Source: Paracoccaceae bacterium
GTDB lineage: Bacteria; Pseudomonadota; Alphaproteobacteria; Rhodobacterales; Rhodobacteraceae
Assembly (NCBI GenBank): GCA_028749255.1
Contig: JAQTYE010000004.1
Span: 1 to 42,664, forward strand
DNA: 42,664 nt
Direction: 5' to 3'
Below the pieces are notes generated by a model that saw only the letters and a list, made by a program, of their open reading frames with translations, was not told the origin of the DNA and ran no database searches. Below are positions 1-8,137 of the stretch, one piece after another. The stretch's first letter is position 1. The number at the start of each line of letters is the position of its first letter. Made by a program: the position numbers and the translations under genes.

Positions 1-1
1 C

Positions 2-376
2 TACCTGTCCACCGATGGCGACCGACGCGTGGCGGCGCAGTCGATCCGGCTGACCCGGCAGATCGCGGCGCAGCCCGCTTTCGCGCGCTTCTACCCCGAA
101 GAATTCAAACCCGGCCCAAGCTATGAGACCGAGGCCGATCTGGTCCGCGCGGCGGGCGAGATCGGCACCACGATCTTCCATCCTGTCGGCACCTGCCGGA
201 TGGGCGCCGATCCGGGATCGGTTGTTGATCCGCGGCTGCGGTTGCGCGGGTTGGCGGGCCTGCGGATCGCCGATGCCTCGGTGATGCCGACGATTACCAG
301 CGGCAATACCAATGCGCCGACGATGCTGATCGCGGAAAAGGCGGCCGCGATGATTTTGGAAGACGCGCGCGGCTGA
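2..376 (+). CDS. GMC-family FAD-dependent oxidoreductase, C-terminal fragment
   Basis: Partial gene: the reading frame is open from the left edge and ends at the TGA at 374-376, leaving 124 C-terminal residues. The fragment carries the GMC C-terminal signature HPVGTCRMG, whose His is the catalytic base, followed by the FAD-facing segment [20 protein letters not shown] and a terminal AEKAA helix. These are hallmarks of choline dehydrogenase, alcohol dehydrogenase and related enzymes, which oxidise an alcohol with FAD. The substrate cannot be told from the C-terminus because the substrate-binding domain and the N-terminal Rossmann fold lie outside the window. A strong hairpin follows the stop. 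The family assignment is secure; the exact enzyme is not. Confidence 0.9.
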   Translation, partial: YLSTDGDRRVAAQSIRLTRQIAAQPAFARFYPEEFKPGPSYETEADLVRAAGEIGTTIFHPVGTCRMGADPGSVVDPRLRLRGLAGLRIADASVMPTITSGNTNAPTMLIAEKAAAMILEDARG

Positions 377-381
377 CGGGC

Positions 382-477
382 GGGGCAGGGGGCGCTGCCC
401 CCGGCTGCGTGCCGCAGCCCCCCCCGGAGTATTTTTGCCAAGAAGAAGGGGGGATTTCTTCTTGGCGAAAATACTCC
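382..477. terminator. Triple hairpin terminator, including repeat element copy A
   Basis: Three consecutive inverted repeats follow the GMC gene. The first pairs GGGGCAG (382-388) with CTGCCCC (395-401). The second pairs GGCTGCG with CGCAGCC near 403-418. The third has 22-nt arms (426-447 and 456-477), one mismatch and an 8-nt loop. The third hairpin begins GGAGTATTTTTGCC and contains AAGAAGAA / TTCTTCTT; the same arm sequence recurs at 27769-27818 and 32007-32210. It lies between convergent genes, so it can stop transcription from both sides. Confidence 0.8.
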
Positions 478-557
478 CGCCGGAGGCTCTGAATGTTGCC
501 TGAATGCGAAACGGGGAGCGCAAGGCCCCCCGTTTGTTCTTGTGTCGGTTGCAGATC

Positions 558-3500
558 TCAACCCGCGGCGATGCGGCGTTCGTTTGCCTCGCGCCAGGCT
601 TTGTCCGAGGGCGAGATGAAGGTGTAGAACATCGGCACCACGAACAGGGTGAACATCGTGCCGATCATCAGCCCCGAGAACATCACGATCCCCATCGCTT
701 CCCGGGCAGCAGCCCCGGCGCCTTTGGCCATCACTAGGGGCACCACCGCCAGCGCCATGGCGGCGGTGGTCATCAGGATCGGGCGCAGCCGGGTTTTGGC
801 CGCGGCCACGATCGCTGCGCGCCGGGTCAGCGCATGGTCGTGGCGCTGCTGATTGGCGAATTCCACCATCAGGATGCCGTGCTTCGTAATCAGCCCGACC
901 AGCGTGATCAGCCCGACCTGGCTATAGATGTTCAGCGTGCCAAGCCCGAGGTTCAGCGGCAGCACCGCACCGAAGATCGTCAGCGGCACCGACATCAGGA
1001 TGATGAACGGGTCACGCAGGCTCTCGAATTGCGCGGCCAGCACCAGATAGATCACCAGCACGGCGGCGCCAAAGGCGATCAGGATCGTGTTGCCCTGTTT
1101 CACCTCGAGCCGCGACTGGCCCGAATAATCCACGAAGAAGCCTTCGGGCATGGTTTCGTTGGCGATCCGCACGATTTCGGCCAGACCGTCGCCGGTTGAT
1201 TGACCGGGCAGCGGCAGCGCCGAGATGGTGGCCGAGTTCAGCTGGTTGAACTGTTCGACCGAGGCGGCGGCGACGCCGGTCTCGATGCTGACCACCGAAG
1301 ACAGCGGCACCATGTCCCCGGTCGAGGCACGCACGAAATAGCTGCCCAGTTGTTCGGGATTGGACCGGAAGCTCTGCGGCACCTGCGTGATGATGTCGTA
1401 GCTGTTGCTGTCGCGGTCGAATTGCGCGACGGCCCCACCGCCCACCAGCAGCCCCAGCGTTGCCCCGATATCGGAAACCGGCACGTTCAGTGTGGCGGCC
1501 CGGTCACGGTCGATCGTCACGCGAACCTCGGGGGCGTCGAAGGCCAGCGAGTTTTGCACGACGATGAACTTGCCCGATTTCTGCGCCTTCAGGCGGATTT
1601 CCTCGGACACTTCGGCGACGCGTTCGGGGCTGTGGATCGACTGGATCACCACCGCAATCGGCAGCCCCCCACCGGTGCCCGGCAGGGTCGGCGGCGCGAA
1701 GGCAAAGCCTTTCAGACCGGTGGATTTATCCAGCGCACCCTGAATCTGGGTCTGGATTTCAGCCTGCGAACGCGACCGGTCCGCCCAGTCTTTCAGCGCC
1801 CAGATATAGATGCCCTGACTGTCCGACCCGCCAAAGCCCGCAATCGAGAAATCGGTGCGCACTTCGGGGATATCGGCGGTCGCGCGGCCCAGATCGTCGA
1901 TATACATCTGCGTATAGTCCGAGGTGGCATAACGCGGGCCATTCAGGATCGCGAACAGTGCGCCCTGGTCTTCTTCCGGGGCCAGCTCGGTCGAGGTGTT
2001 GAGGAACATGAACCCCGTCACCCCCGCCAGCACCAGCACCATGAAACTCGTCACCGGACGGTAGTCGAGCGAAGAATCGACCCGGCGCTCATACCACCCA
2101 GAGAAGCGTTCAAAGGTGCGGTCCACCCAGGCCTGAAATCCCGAGGCGTGGCCTTCCTTCAGAATCCGCCCCGACATCATCGGCGTGATTGTCAGTGCGA
2201 TGATCCCTGACAGGATCACCGCGCCCGCAAGGGTGAAGGCGAATTCCGAGAACAGCGCCCCGGTCAGACCGCCGGTGAAGGCCAACGGCGCCAGCACGGC
2301 GGCCAGGGTGATGGTCATCGCGATCACCGGGCCGGTGATTTCGCGCATGCCCTGCACGGCGGCCGGGATCGGTTTCATCCCGTCTTCCATGTGGCGGTGG
2401 ATGTTTTCGACCACGACGATAGCGTCATCGACCACCAGACCGATGGCCAGAACCATCGCCAGCAGGGTCAGCAGGTTGATCGAATAGCCCAAGGCCAGCA
2501 GCACCGCCATCACCCCGATCAGCGACAGCGGGATCGTGACGATGGGCATCACCACCGAGCGGATCGAGCCGAGGAACAGCAAGATCACAACGACCACAAT
2601 CGCCACGGCTTCGGCGATGGTTTTGAACACCTCGTCGATCGAGGCCGAAATCGTTTCGGTCGAATCGTAGACCAGTTCGATTCCCATGCCTTCGGGCAGA
2701 GCTGCGTTGATCGCGGGCAATTCATCGACGACCGCGGCGGCGGTATCGAGCGGGTTGGCCGCAGGCGTCGGATAGACCGCGATAAAGGTGCCCGGCTGGC
2801 CGTTGAAGGTGACGATTTCCCCGGACTCATCCGAGGCCAGCGTGACCTCGGCCACGTCGCGCAGCCGCACCACCGCATCGCCAGAGGCGCGGATCGGCAG
2901 CGCGCCAAAGGCATCAGGGGTTTGCAGCGTTGATTTCAACGTGATCGACTGGGCGACGAATTCGTTTTCGGTCTTGCCCGGCGCCGACAGGAAGTTCGAC
3001 GCCCGGATCGCCACCAGCACTTCGGAGGCGGTGACGCCCCGCGCGGCCAGTTTGTTCGGGTCCAGCCAGACGCGCATTGCGTAATTCGACGCACCGATCA
3101 CCTCGATCTGGGCCACGCCCGGGATCGTGGACATCCGCGGCCGGATCACCCGTTCCAGGTATTCGGTCAGCTGCTCGGGCGTCATGTTCGGGTTCAGCGC
3201 GGCCAGATACATCAGCGCGAAGGTCTGCCCCGTGCCCTTGACGATGATCGGATCATTGGCGTCATCGGGCAGATCACCGCGCACCTGCTGAACCTTGGCC
3301 AGCACTTCGGTCAGCGCCACATCCGGGTCGGCGCCCAGCTTCATGTTTACCGACACCACCGAGGCCGAAGGCCGCGACGACGAGGTGACATAGTCGATGT
3401 TTTCCGTGGTCGCCACGGCAGCCGAAATTGGCGCGGTGATGAAACCCTGGATCAGTTCAGGCGCGGCGCCCGGATAGGTGGTGGTGATCGTGACCACCGT

Positions 3501-3626
3501 TTCATCCACCTTGGGATATTGCCGCACCGGCAGGTTGAAGAAGGCCTGAATGCCCAACAGCAGCATGAAGGCGCCCAGCACGGTGGACAGCACCGGGCGG
3601 CGGATGAAGAGTTCGGTGAAATGCAT
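558..3626 (-). CDS. RND efflux transporter, inner-membrane permease (HAE1/AcrB-MexB family)
   Basis: A 1022-residue inner-membrane pump of the resistance-nodulation-division family, which exports drugs or other amphiphiles using the proton gradient. The length matches the AcrB/MexB class. It opens with a short cytoplasmic start and TM1 (about residues 10-30, after IRRPVLSTVLG), then a large periplasmic loop (about 35-335). The proton-relay pair lies in TM4 as Asp400-Asp401 in GLVVDDAIVVVENIHRHM, and the TM10 Lys is kept in GLITKHGILMVEFAN. The ATG is 10 bp after the adaptor gene, so the two form an operon. No outer-membrane TolC/OprM gene follows; a channel encoded elsewhere is probably shared. 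The substrate cannot be read from the sequence. The multi-drug HAE1 class is preferred over the heavy-metal class because no CusA-like Met cluster was noticed. Confidence 0.93.
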   Translation of the reverse strand: MHFTELFIRRPVLSTVLGAFMLLLGIQAFFNLPVRQYPKVDETVVTITTTYPGAAPELIQGFITAPISAAVATTENIDYVTSSSRPSASVVSVNMKLGADPDVALTEVLAKVQQVRGDLPDDANDPIIVKGTGQTFALMYLAALNPNMTPEQLTEYLERVIRPRMSTIPGVAQIEVIGASNYAMRVWLDPNKLAARGVTASEVLVAIRASNFLSAPGKTENEFVAQSITLKSTLQTPDAFGALPIRASGDAVVRLRDVAEVTLASDESGEIVTFNGQPGTFIAVYPTPAANPLDTAAAVVDELPAINAALPEGMGIELVYDSTETISASIDEVFKTIAEAVAIVVVVILLFLGSIRSVVMPIVTIPLSLIGVMAVLLALGYSINLLTLLAMVLAIGLVVDDAIVVVENIHRHMEDGMKPIPAAVQGMREITGPVIAMTITLAAVLAPLAFTGGLTGALFSEFAFTLAGAVILSGIIALTITPMMSGRILKEGHASGFQAWVDRTFERFSGWYERRVDSSLDYRPVTSFMVLVLAGVTGFMFLNTSTELAPEEDQGALFAILNGPRYATSDYTQMYIDDLGRATADIPEVRTDFSIAGFGGSDSQGIYIWALKDWADRSRSQAEIQTQIQGALDKSTGLKGFAFAPPTLPGTGGGLPIAVVIQSIHSPERVAEVSEEIRLKAQKSGKFIVVQNSLAFDAPEVRVTIDRDRAATLNVPVSDIGATLGLLVGGGAVAQFDRDSNSYDIITQVPQSFRSNPEQLGSYFVRASTGDMVPLSSVVSIETGVAAASVEQFNQLNSATISALPLPGQSTGDGLAEIVRIANETMPEGFFVDYSGQSRLEVKQGNTILIAFGAAVLVIYLVLAAQFESLRDPFIILMSVPLTIFGAVLPLNLGLGTLNIYSQVGLITLVGLITKHGILMVEFANQQRHDHALTRRAAIVAAAKTRLRPILMTTAAMALAVVPLVMAKGAGAAAREAMGIVMFSGLMIGTMFTLFVVPMFYTFISPSDKAWREANERRIAAG

Positions 3627-3636
3627 CGTCCGTCCC

Positions 3637-4743
3637 TCAGTTCGTCGCCGCGACGGGCGCGAGGCTGTTGTCGATGGTGACGGTGGCGCCTGAACTCAGC
3701 CGGTTCTGACCCGCGTTCACAACCTTGTCGCCCGCTTTCAGACCATCGGTGATCTCGATCAGCGCGTCCGAGTGGCGCCCCAGTTTCACAAACACCTGTT
3801 TGGCGATCAGCGTGGGCTCTCCGCCTTCGGGGGTTTCCTCGCGCACCACAAAGACCGAGTCACCATAGAGGTTCGAGCTGACCACCGTCTGCGGCAGCGC
3901 AATGATGCCGTCCTCTTCGGGCAGAACCACGCGCACGCGCAGGAATTGGCCCGGCGTCAGGCGGTCGTCGGCATTGGGCACCTCGGCACGGATCGTGACC
4001 AGGCGCGAGTTGGCGTCGATCTTCGGTTCGATCCCGGTCACGGCGCCATTCAGCGACAGATCGCCCACTTCCGAGGTCACGATGACCGGCTGGCCCGGCG
4101 CGACCAGCCCCGCCTGTTGTTCCGACAAGGTGAAATCGACCCGCATGTGGCTGCGATCCTGCAGCGTCGCATAGAGCGTGCCAGCGGTGACATATTGGCC
4201 TTGGTCGATTTGCGGAATCCCGATGGTGCCGGCAAATGGCGCGGTCAGCTGTTTGGTTTCCAGCGCCGCTTGCAATTTCGCCACGGTCGAGCGCGCGTCA
4301 ATCGCGGCCGCTTCGGCCTGATCGAGCGTGGTGGTCGCCGATACGCCACGGTCGCGCAACTCGCGCGCCCGGGTCAACGAGGTTTCGGCCAGATCGCGCG
4401 CGGCTTCGGCCGAGGCCAGATTGGCGCGTTCGGTGCGGTCGTCGATCTGCACCAGCAGCTGGCCTTTCTCGACCTGGTCGTTTGCCTGGAACCGGATTTC
4501 ACGCACGATCCCGGCCGCTTCGGCCGCCAGATCGACGCCCTGCGCGGCGGTGGCGGTGCCGATCGCCTCCAGCCCCGGGGTCCATGGCGCTGCGGTGACC
4601 TCGGTCACCGACACCGGCACGGGGGCGGGTTTCATCGTGGCGAAGAACTGGCCGATCATCTTCGCGCGAAACAGGTTGAAACCGACGATTCCGCCGCCGA
4701 CGAGGCCCAGCAGCAGAATGGCAATAATGAAGCGCTTGATCAT
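3637..4743 (-). CDS. RND efflux periplasmic adaptor (membrane fusion protein)
   Basis: A 368-residue membrane-fusion protein that bridges the RND pump and an outer-membrane channel. The N-terminus MIKRFIIAILLLGLVGGG is an uncleaved membrane anchor rather than a lipobox. It is followed by a split lipoyl domain (AAGIVREIRFQANDQVEKGQ ... APFAGTIGIPQIDQGQYV), an intervening alpha-helical hairpin rich in Ala/Glu (about residues 110-165), then the beta-barrel and membrane-proximal domains (RLTPGQFLRVRVVLP; LKAGDKVVNAGQNRL). The start at 4743 was chosen over an upstream in-frame start at 4869 because GGAGA lies 5 nt before this ATG and the anchor begins there. It is the first gene of the efflux operon, 10 bp before the pump gene. 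No TetR/MarR regulator sits next to it, so the controller is elsewhere or unrecognised. Confidence 0.92.
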   Translation of the reverse strand: MIKRFIIAILLLGLVGGGIVGFNLFRAKMIGQFFATMKPAPVPVSVTEVTAAPWTPGLEAIGTATAAQGVDLAAEAAGIVREIRFQANDQVEKGQLLVQIDDRTERANLASAEAARDLAETSLTRARELRDRGVSATTTLDQAEAAAIDARSTVAKLQAALETKQLTAPFAGTIGIPQIDQGQYVTAGTLYATLQDRSHMRVDFTLSEQQAGLVAPGQPVIVTSEVGDLSLNGAVTGIEPKIDANSRLVTIRAEVPNADDRLTPGQFLRVRVVLPEEDGIIALPQTVVSSNLYGDSVFVVREETPEGGEPTLIAKQVFVKLGRHSDALIEITDGLKAGDKVVNAGQNRLSSGATVTIDNSLAPVAATN

Positions 4744-5137
4744 GGTATCTCCGGGTCTGTCACGCGACGTTTTGGCGGCGGATCGTTCAAATGGCAAAGC
4801 CAGTGTGACGCATCGCGCCCACTGGCCCCCTCCTGAACCGAATAGTTCAGAAGCCGAGCGCGAAGTCAATCACCTGGCTGTGAGGATGTGGGGCACGAAA
4901 CGGTGATAACAAGCAATCCCTGCGTTGAAGTCTGTGCGGTGGTGCGCATAGTCTGTGGGATGTGCGTGCAATTGCGCATTTGCCGCATGTTGACGCAAGG
5001 GAGCTATGCGTTGGTAGGGGTTTCGTGTTGCAGGGATTACGCGCATAAGCACCTATTAACACATTGCAGTGTAAGCTGAATGTCTGGTCCGGGCCCCATG
5101 TCTGGCACCCACGCGGACACTGCCGGAAAGGTTGCCG
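4744..5137. promoter_or_regulatory. Divergent intergenic region, 394 bp
   Basis: This lies between the efflux operon (minus) and a small gene (plus), so it should carry both promoters. The heptamer TGCGCAT occurs at 4943 and 4973, with CGCGCATAA near 5040, and an 8-bp palindrome GCAATTGC sits at 4968-4975. These could be regulator contacts for the pump promoter but are not strong enough to assign. A 63-codon Cys-rich open frame (4888-5079) has no convincing ribosome binding site or family and is not called. Confidence 0.35.
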
Positions 5138-5458
5138 ATGTTCATGAACCCCCTCGCTCCCTGGCTTTTGTCGTTTGAGGCAACGCGTATCGGGATGGAG
5201 GCACAGGCCGTAATCGCCTTGCGCGTGGCCGGTATGGCAGGCCTGTGGGACACGTCGCCCGAAGAGATGACGCGCATGGTGTCGGAAAAACCGCAAGCTG
5301 TGGTCGAGGCGATTCAGGCGGCGACGCATGCGGCGTTGTCGGGGCATAGCGCCGACAAAGTGATGCAGGCGGGGATGCGCGAAATCGGGCGCCACACCTC
5401 GGGGAACGTCAAACGTCTGTCGGAAATGGGCCCGACGCGGCACGCGCTGCTCTGGTAA
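5138..5458 (+). CDS. Small conserved Rhodobacterales protein, phasin-like (function unknown)
   Basis: A 106-residue soluble protein beginning MFMNPLAPWLLSFEATRIGM. It looks almost wholly alpha-helical: an N-terminal amphipathic stretch with an AQAVIALRVAGMAGLW core, the segment MVSEKPQAVVEAIQAATHAA, and a basic tail IGRHTSGNVKRLSEMG. This resembles small Rhodobacterales proteins, recalled from memory, that databases have sometimes mislabelled 'antifreeze protein'; the helix pattern also resembles phasins. The ATG at 5138 sits 6 nt after GGAAAGG (5125-5131). A TTG at 5132 and an ATG at 5144 are alternatives. It is a single gene with no close partner. Molecular role unknown. Confidence 0.7.
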   Translation: MFMNPLAPWLLSFEATRIGMEAQAVIALRVAGMAGLWDTSPEEMTRMVSEKPQAVVEAIQAATHAALSGHSADKVMQAGMREIGRHTSGNVKRLSEMGPTRHALLW

Positions 5459-5526
5459 CCGCGTTAGCACTTTCTTAACCACATTGGCCGATCCTGCCCG
5501 GGTTCATTCAGGACTGTGGGGCGACG

Positions 5527-5844
5527 ATGCGTCTGTGTGGTATTTTGACAATTCTGGCGCTCGGCGCTTGTGGCGCCTCACCCGCTCCGCAGTTTTTTGG
5601 TGCCACGCGGCATGAGGTTACGCTTGATGGGTATGACTTCGTGGTGTTCCACAAAGGCGTTGATGCCGAGGTGATCCGGCTTGGCTATCTGCGTCGGGCC
5701 GAACGCGAGCCGGTGCCCGCACTGATGGTGCAGGCGGTCAAATTGACCACTGGCTGCACCGTGCGCGGTGTCTCGTTGGGGCGGGAGCGCTCGCCCGCGC
5801 TGCCTGGCGACACTGGCGAGGCACGCTTTCGTCTGAAATGCTAA
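5527..5844 (+). CDS. Small putative lipoprotein
   Basis: A 105-residue protein with a short signal peptide, MRLCGILTILALGACGAS. LGAC forms a plausible lipobox with the lipidated Cys at residue 15, although the n-region has only one Arg and a second Cys at residue 4. The mature part (GYDFVVFHKGVDAEVIRLGY ... TGCTVRGVSLGRERSP) has alternating hydrophobic strands and a Cys pair (in TTGCTV and the last residue), which could form a disulfide in the periplasm. No family recognised. The ATG lies after a GGGGCG stretch, 68 bp after the preceding gene, so the two could be cotranscribed. Confidence 0.65.
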   Translation: MRLCGILTILALGACGASPAPQFFGATRHEVTLDGYDFVVFHKGVDAEVIRLGYLRRAEREPVPALMVQAVKLTTGCTVRGVSLGRERSPALPGDTGEARFRLKC

Positions 5845-5975
5845 GCTGTTGATTTTACGTCAGGCCTGCGACAGCCTGCCGCGCCTGTGGGCGCGCGCAG
5901 ATGACTCAGATCAAGGATCGCATTCCAGAAATGTGATTCATGAATGCATGAAACGCGTCCCAGATGGAGACACCC

Positions 5976-6161
5976 ATGTTCCGCCTTTTTGGCATTATTT
6001 ACGCTCTCGCCGGTCCGACGCTTGCAGGGATCATCATTACCGCGGCGCTGACCATGAACAAGTTTGACACGATGTCGATGATCTATTCGGCGGCTGCGGG
6101 CTTTGTTGTCGCGATCCCGGTCGCTTGGATCGTGGCCAAGCAAATCAACGAAAACGCCTGA
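5976..6161 (+). CDS. Small two-span inner-membrane protein (Rhodobacterales 'CTP synthetase'-mislabelled family)
   Basis: A 61-residue protein with two hydrophobic segments, GIIYALAGPTLAGIIITAAL (about 6-25) and SAAAGFVVAIPVAWIVAKQI (about 38-57), split by a short polar turn NKFDTMSMI. The start at 5976 is supported by GGAGA at 5966-5970 with 5-nt spacing; an upstream ATG at 5964 overlaps that site and is rejected. Short proteins of this shape in Rhodobacterales are, as I recall, often labelled 'CTP synthetase' by propagated error; nothing here resembles that enzyme. Function unknown. A hairpin terminator follows directly. Confidence 0.75.
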   Translation: MFRLFGIIYALAGPTLAGIIITAALTMNKFDTMSMIYSAAAGFVVAIPVAWIVAKQINENA

Positions 6162-6169
6162 TCGGCGGG

Positions 6170-6198
6170 CGCCCGTTTTCGCCGCAAAGCGGGCGTTT
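6170..6198 (+). terminator. Rho-independent terminator
   Basis: CGCCCG (6170-6175) pairs with CGGGCG (6190-6195). The stem extends inward through TTTT/AAAG to an 11-bp stem with a 6-nt loop, followed by TTT. It begins 9 bp after the stop of the small membrane-protein gene. Confidence 0.6.
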
Positions 6199-6310
6199 GC
6201 GCCCTGCAACTGGGGTTGCAGAGCGGGGAAGCACACCGAATGCTGTATTGCGGCATTTTAAGCTGCGTGCAACCAGAGGGGACGAAGCTGTTCTCTCTTA
6301 TGAGGTCGTC

Positions 6311-6802
6311 ATGTCGTCTCCCCAAGGCTATTCCCGTCTGCACATCGCGCTGCACTGGCTTGTTGCCGTGCTGATCGTGCCGCAATTCCTGCTCAACGAA
6401 ACCATCGCCGAGGCTTTCGATGCCGGGCTGGAAGGCAATGCCGCCGAGCCGGGCTTGGTGGGCCTGCTGCACATTGTGTGCGGGGCGGCGATTGTGATTG
6501 CCGTGCTGTGGCGCATCGCGCTGCGGATCAAAAATGGCGTTCCTGCGGCGCCTGCCAGCGAATCCGCCGTGCAGAAACTGATCGCTGCGGGCACTCATCT
6601 GGCGCTGTATCTGGTGCTGATCCTGACTGCGGTCACCGGCTCGATCGCGTGGTTCGGCAGCAGCGAGACCGCGGGCGATCTGCATGGGGCGCTGACCACG
6701 GCACTGCTGATCCTGGTGGGTCTGCACATCGTCGGCGCGCTGTATCAGCAGTTCGTGGCGAAGACCAACATCATCGACCGGATGCGCACGCCGAGCGTCT
6801 GA
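6311..6802 (+). CDS. Cytochrome b561-family membrane protein
   Basis: A 163-residue, four-helix membrane cytochrome. The opening SRLHIALHWLVAVLIVPQFL carries paired His on the first helix; a second His is in GLLHIVCGAAIVI, and the fourth helix has GDLHGALTTALLILVGLHIV. This is the pattern of bacterial b561 proteins that bind two haems b and carry electrons across the inner membrane, often between quinol and a periplasmic partner. The ATG at 6311 was chosen because the family normally begins a few residues before the first His; upstream in-frame codons would encode a polar non-homologous extension. No partner gene such as yceI or a dehydrogenase is adjacent, so the redox partner is unknown. 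Confidence 0.85.
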   Translation: MSSPQGYSRLHIALHWLVAVLIVPQFLLNETIAEAFDAGLEGNAAEPGLVGLLHIVCGAAIVIAVLWRIALRIKNGVPAAPASESAVQKLIAAGTHLALYLVLILTAVTGSIAWFGSSETAGDLHGALTTALLILVGLHIVGALYQQFVAKTNIIDRMRTPSV

Positions 6803-6821
6803 GGATACCTGCAAACGCAAA

Positions 6822-6848
6822 GGGCCCCGGAGCGATCCGGGGCCTTTT
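6822..6848. terminator. Bidirectional terminator
   Basis: GGCCCCGG pairs perfectly with CCGGGGCC across the 6-nt loop AGCGAT, with an A-run on the left and TTTTT on the right. It separates the convergent b561 and hydrolase genes. Confidence 0.85.
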
Positions 6849-7616
6849 TCATGCGATGAAGTCGGCCACGACGGATTCGAATTCACGCGGGCGTTCGGCA
6901 TGCAGCCAATGCCCCGCGCCCTCGATGGCCGCGAATTCGGCGGCGGGGAATTGCGCCAGGATCGCCGGGCGATATTCGGGTTTCACGTAATCTGACTGCG
7001 CGCCATGAACGAAAAGCGCGGGGCCGTCGAACTGCCCCGGTGTCGCGGGCCAGTCAAGGATTTCGGCCAAATGCGACTCCAGCACATCGAGGTTGAGCTT
7101 CCAGCGCGGCGGATCGGCCTTGAGGTCCAGCGATTGCAGCAAAAATGCGCGGACCTGTTCGCTCGGGATACGGGCGGCCAGCCGACGGTCGGCTTCAGAG
7201 CGCAGCGTGACGCCCGTAAGATCCAGCTTCTGCATCGCGTCGATGAAACCCGCATGAGAATGGCCGTGGTCATAGGCGACCGGCGCCATGTCGGCCACCA
7301 CCAGACGGCGCACCAGATCGGGATGGGTCAGTGCCAGCATCATTGCGGCCTTGCCCCCCATCGAATGGCCCAGCACATCGGCACGCCCGCCATGGGCAGC
7401 GATCACCCGCGCCAGATCGGCGGCCATATCGGCATAGCTGTGGGTCTCGGTCCAGGGGCTGTCACCGTGATTGCGTTGATCAACGGCGATCACCTCGCGG
7501 TCTGATGACAGGCGGCGGGCGATCACGCCCCAGTTCCGCGCCGAGCCAAACAGCCCGTGCACGATCAGAAGCGGCGGTTGCTCGGTGGGTGAGCCATGGA
7601 TTTGTGTGTTCAGCAT
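6849..7616 (-). CDS. Alpha/beta-fold hydrolase (YbfF-like esterase)
   Basis: A 255-residue soluble serine hydrolase. Visible motifs are the oxyanion-hole strand LIVHGLFGSARNWG (about 16-30), DQRNHGDSPW, the nucleophile elbow LGHSMGGKAAMM (catalytic Ser about residue 95), the acid-region FVHGAQSDYV and the catalytic His in EGAGHWLHAERP near the C-terminus. This set fits the YbfF/RutD-like esterase group, which cleaves small acyl esters or thioesters; the real substrate is unknown. The start at 7616 was chosen because the frame continues upstream only as Pro/Ala-rich sequence overlapping the divergent gene at 7718. The ribosome binding site is weak. Confidence 0.85.
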   Translation of the reverse strand: MLNTQIHGSPTEQPPLLIVHGLFGSARNWGVIARRLSSDREVIAVDQRNHGDSPWTETHSYADMAADLARVIAAHGGRADVLGHSMGGKAAMMLALTHPDLVRRLVVADMAPVAYDHGHSHAGFIDAMQKLDLTGVTLRSEADRRLAARIPSEQVRAFLLQSLDLKADPPRWKLNLDVLESHLAEILDWPATPGQFDGPALFVHGAQSDYVKPEYRPAILAQFPAAEFAAIEGAGHWLHAERPREFESVVADFIA

Positions 7617-7717
7617 GGGCCACAGATAGCGTGGGGCGCCGCCGCTTTCCAGTGGCTTTGGCCGCAGTTGCGCCGAACCCCTGTGGCCGCTAGGTTGCCC
7701 CGACAGGAGGGCCCGCA

Positions 7718-8089
7718 ATGAACCCGACCACCGTGCATCAGATGACTGAACGTGTCTCGCAACTGCTGGTGCAGCGGTTGGGGGCCAAGGGGCATACGCT
7801 GCAGGCGCGGTTGCAAAGCCGGACGCGCGCGCTGCCGCGCAGGGTGCGCCGGGCGGTGGAATTGCTGGTCCGGGCCGAGGCGCTGGCGGCATCGCCCAAG
7901 ATGATCCGTCAGGTCGATATGGAAGAGATTTCCAAAGCCTATGATCTGTGCTTGCGCTATCTGCAGCCGCTGGGGTCGGGGGCACGGTTGCGCGGGCAGG
8001 CACTGAGTATTGCCGCCTCGGTGCTGTTTGCGCTGCTGGTGACGGCGGCGGCGGTGCTGGGGGTGATGACCTGGCGCGGGTTGCTGTAA
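7718..8089 (+). CDS. Small tail-anchored membrane protein, unknown
   Basis: A 123-residue protein with a strong ribosome binding site (AGGAGG before ATG). The N-terminal 95 residues are basic and helical (LLVQRLGAKGHTLQARLQSR; RRVRRAVELLVRAEALAASP), and one C-terminal transmembrane helix (about 98-118, SIAASVLFALLVTAAAVLGV) ends the protein. This topology suggests a cytoplasmic domain held at the inner membrane. No family recognised. Divergent from the hydrolase and followed by a perfect terminator, so probably monocistronic. Confidence 0.75.
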   Translation: MNPTTVHQMTERVSQLLVQRLGAKGHTLQARLQSRTRALPRRVRRAVELLVRAEALAASPKMIRQVDMEEISKAYDLCLRYLQPLGSGARLRGQALSIAASVLFALLVTAAAVLGVMTWRGLL

Positions 8090-8090
8090 T

Positions 8091-8118
8091 CGAAAGGGCC
8101 CCGTGCGGGGCCCTTTCG
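8091..8118. terminator. Perfect 12-bp terminator hairpin
   Basis: CGAAAGGGCCCC (8091-8102) and GGGGCCCTTTCG (8107-8118) are exact reverse complements around the loop GTGC. It lies between the convergent small membrane-protein gene and glyA and can serve both. Confidence 0.85.
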
Positions 8119-8137
8119 CAGTGATCTCAGGTCGAGA

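Noticed and set aside
4888-5079. 63-codon Cys-rich plus-strand frame in the efflux upstream region
   Set aside because: No ribosome binding site, no signal or domain, and it overlaps likely promoters; probably chance.
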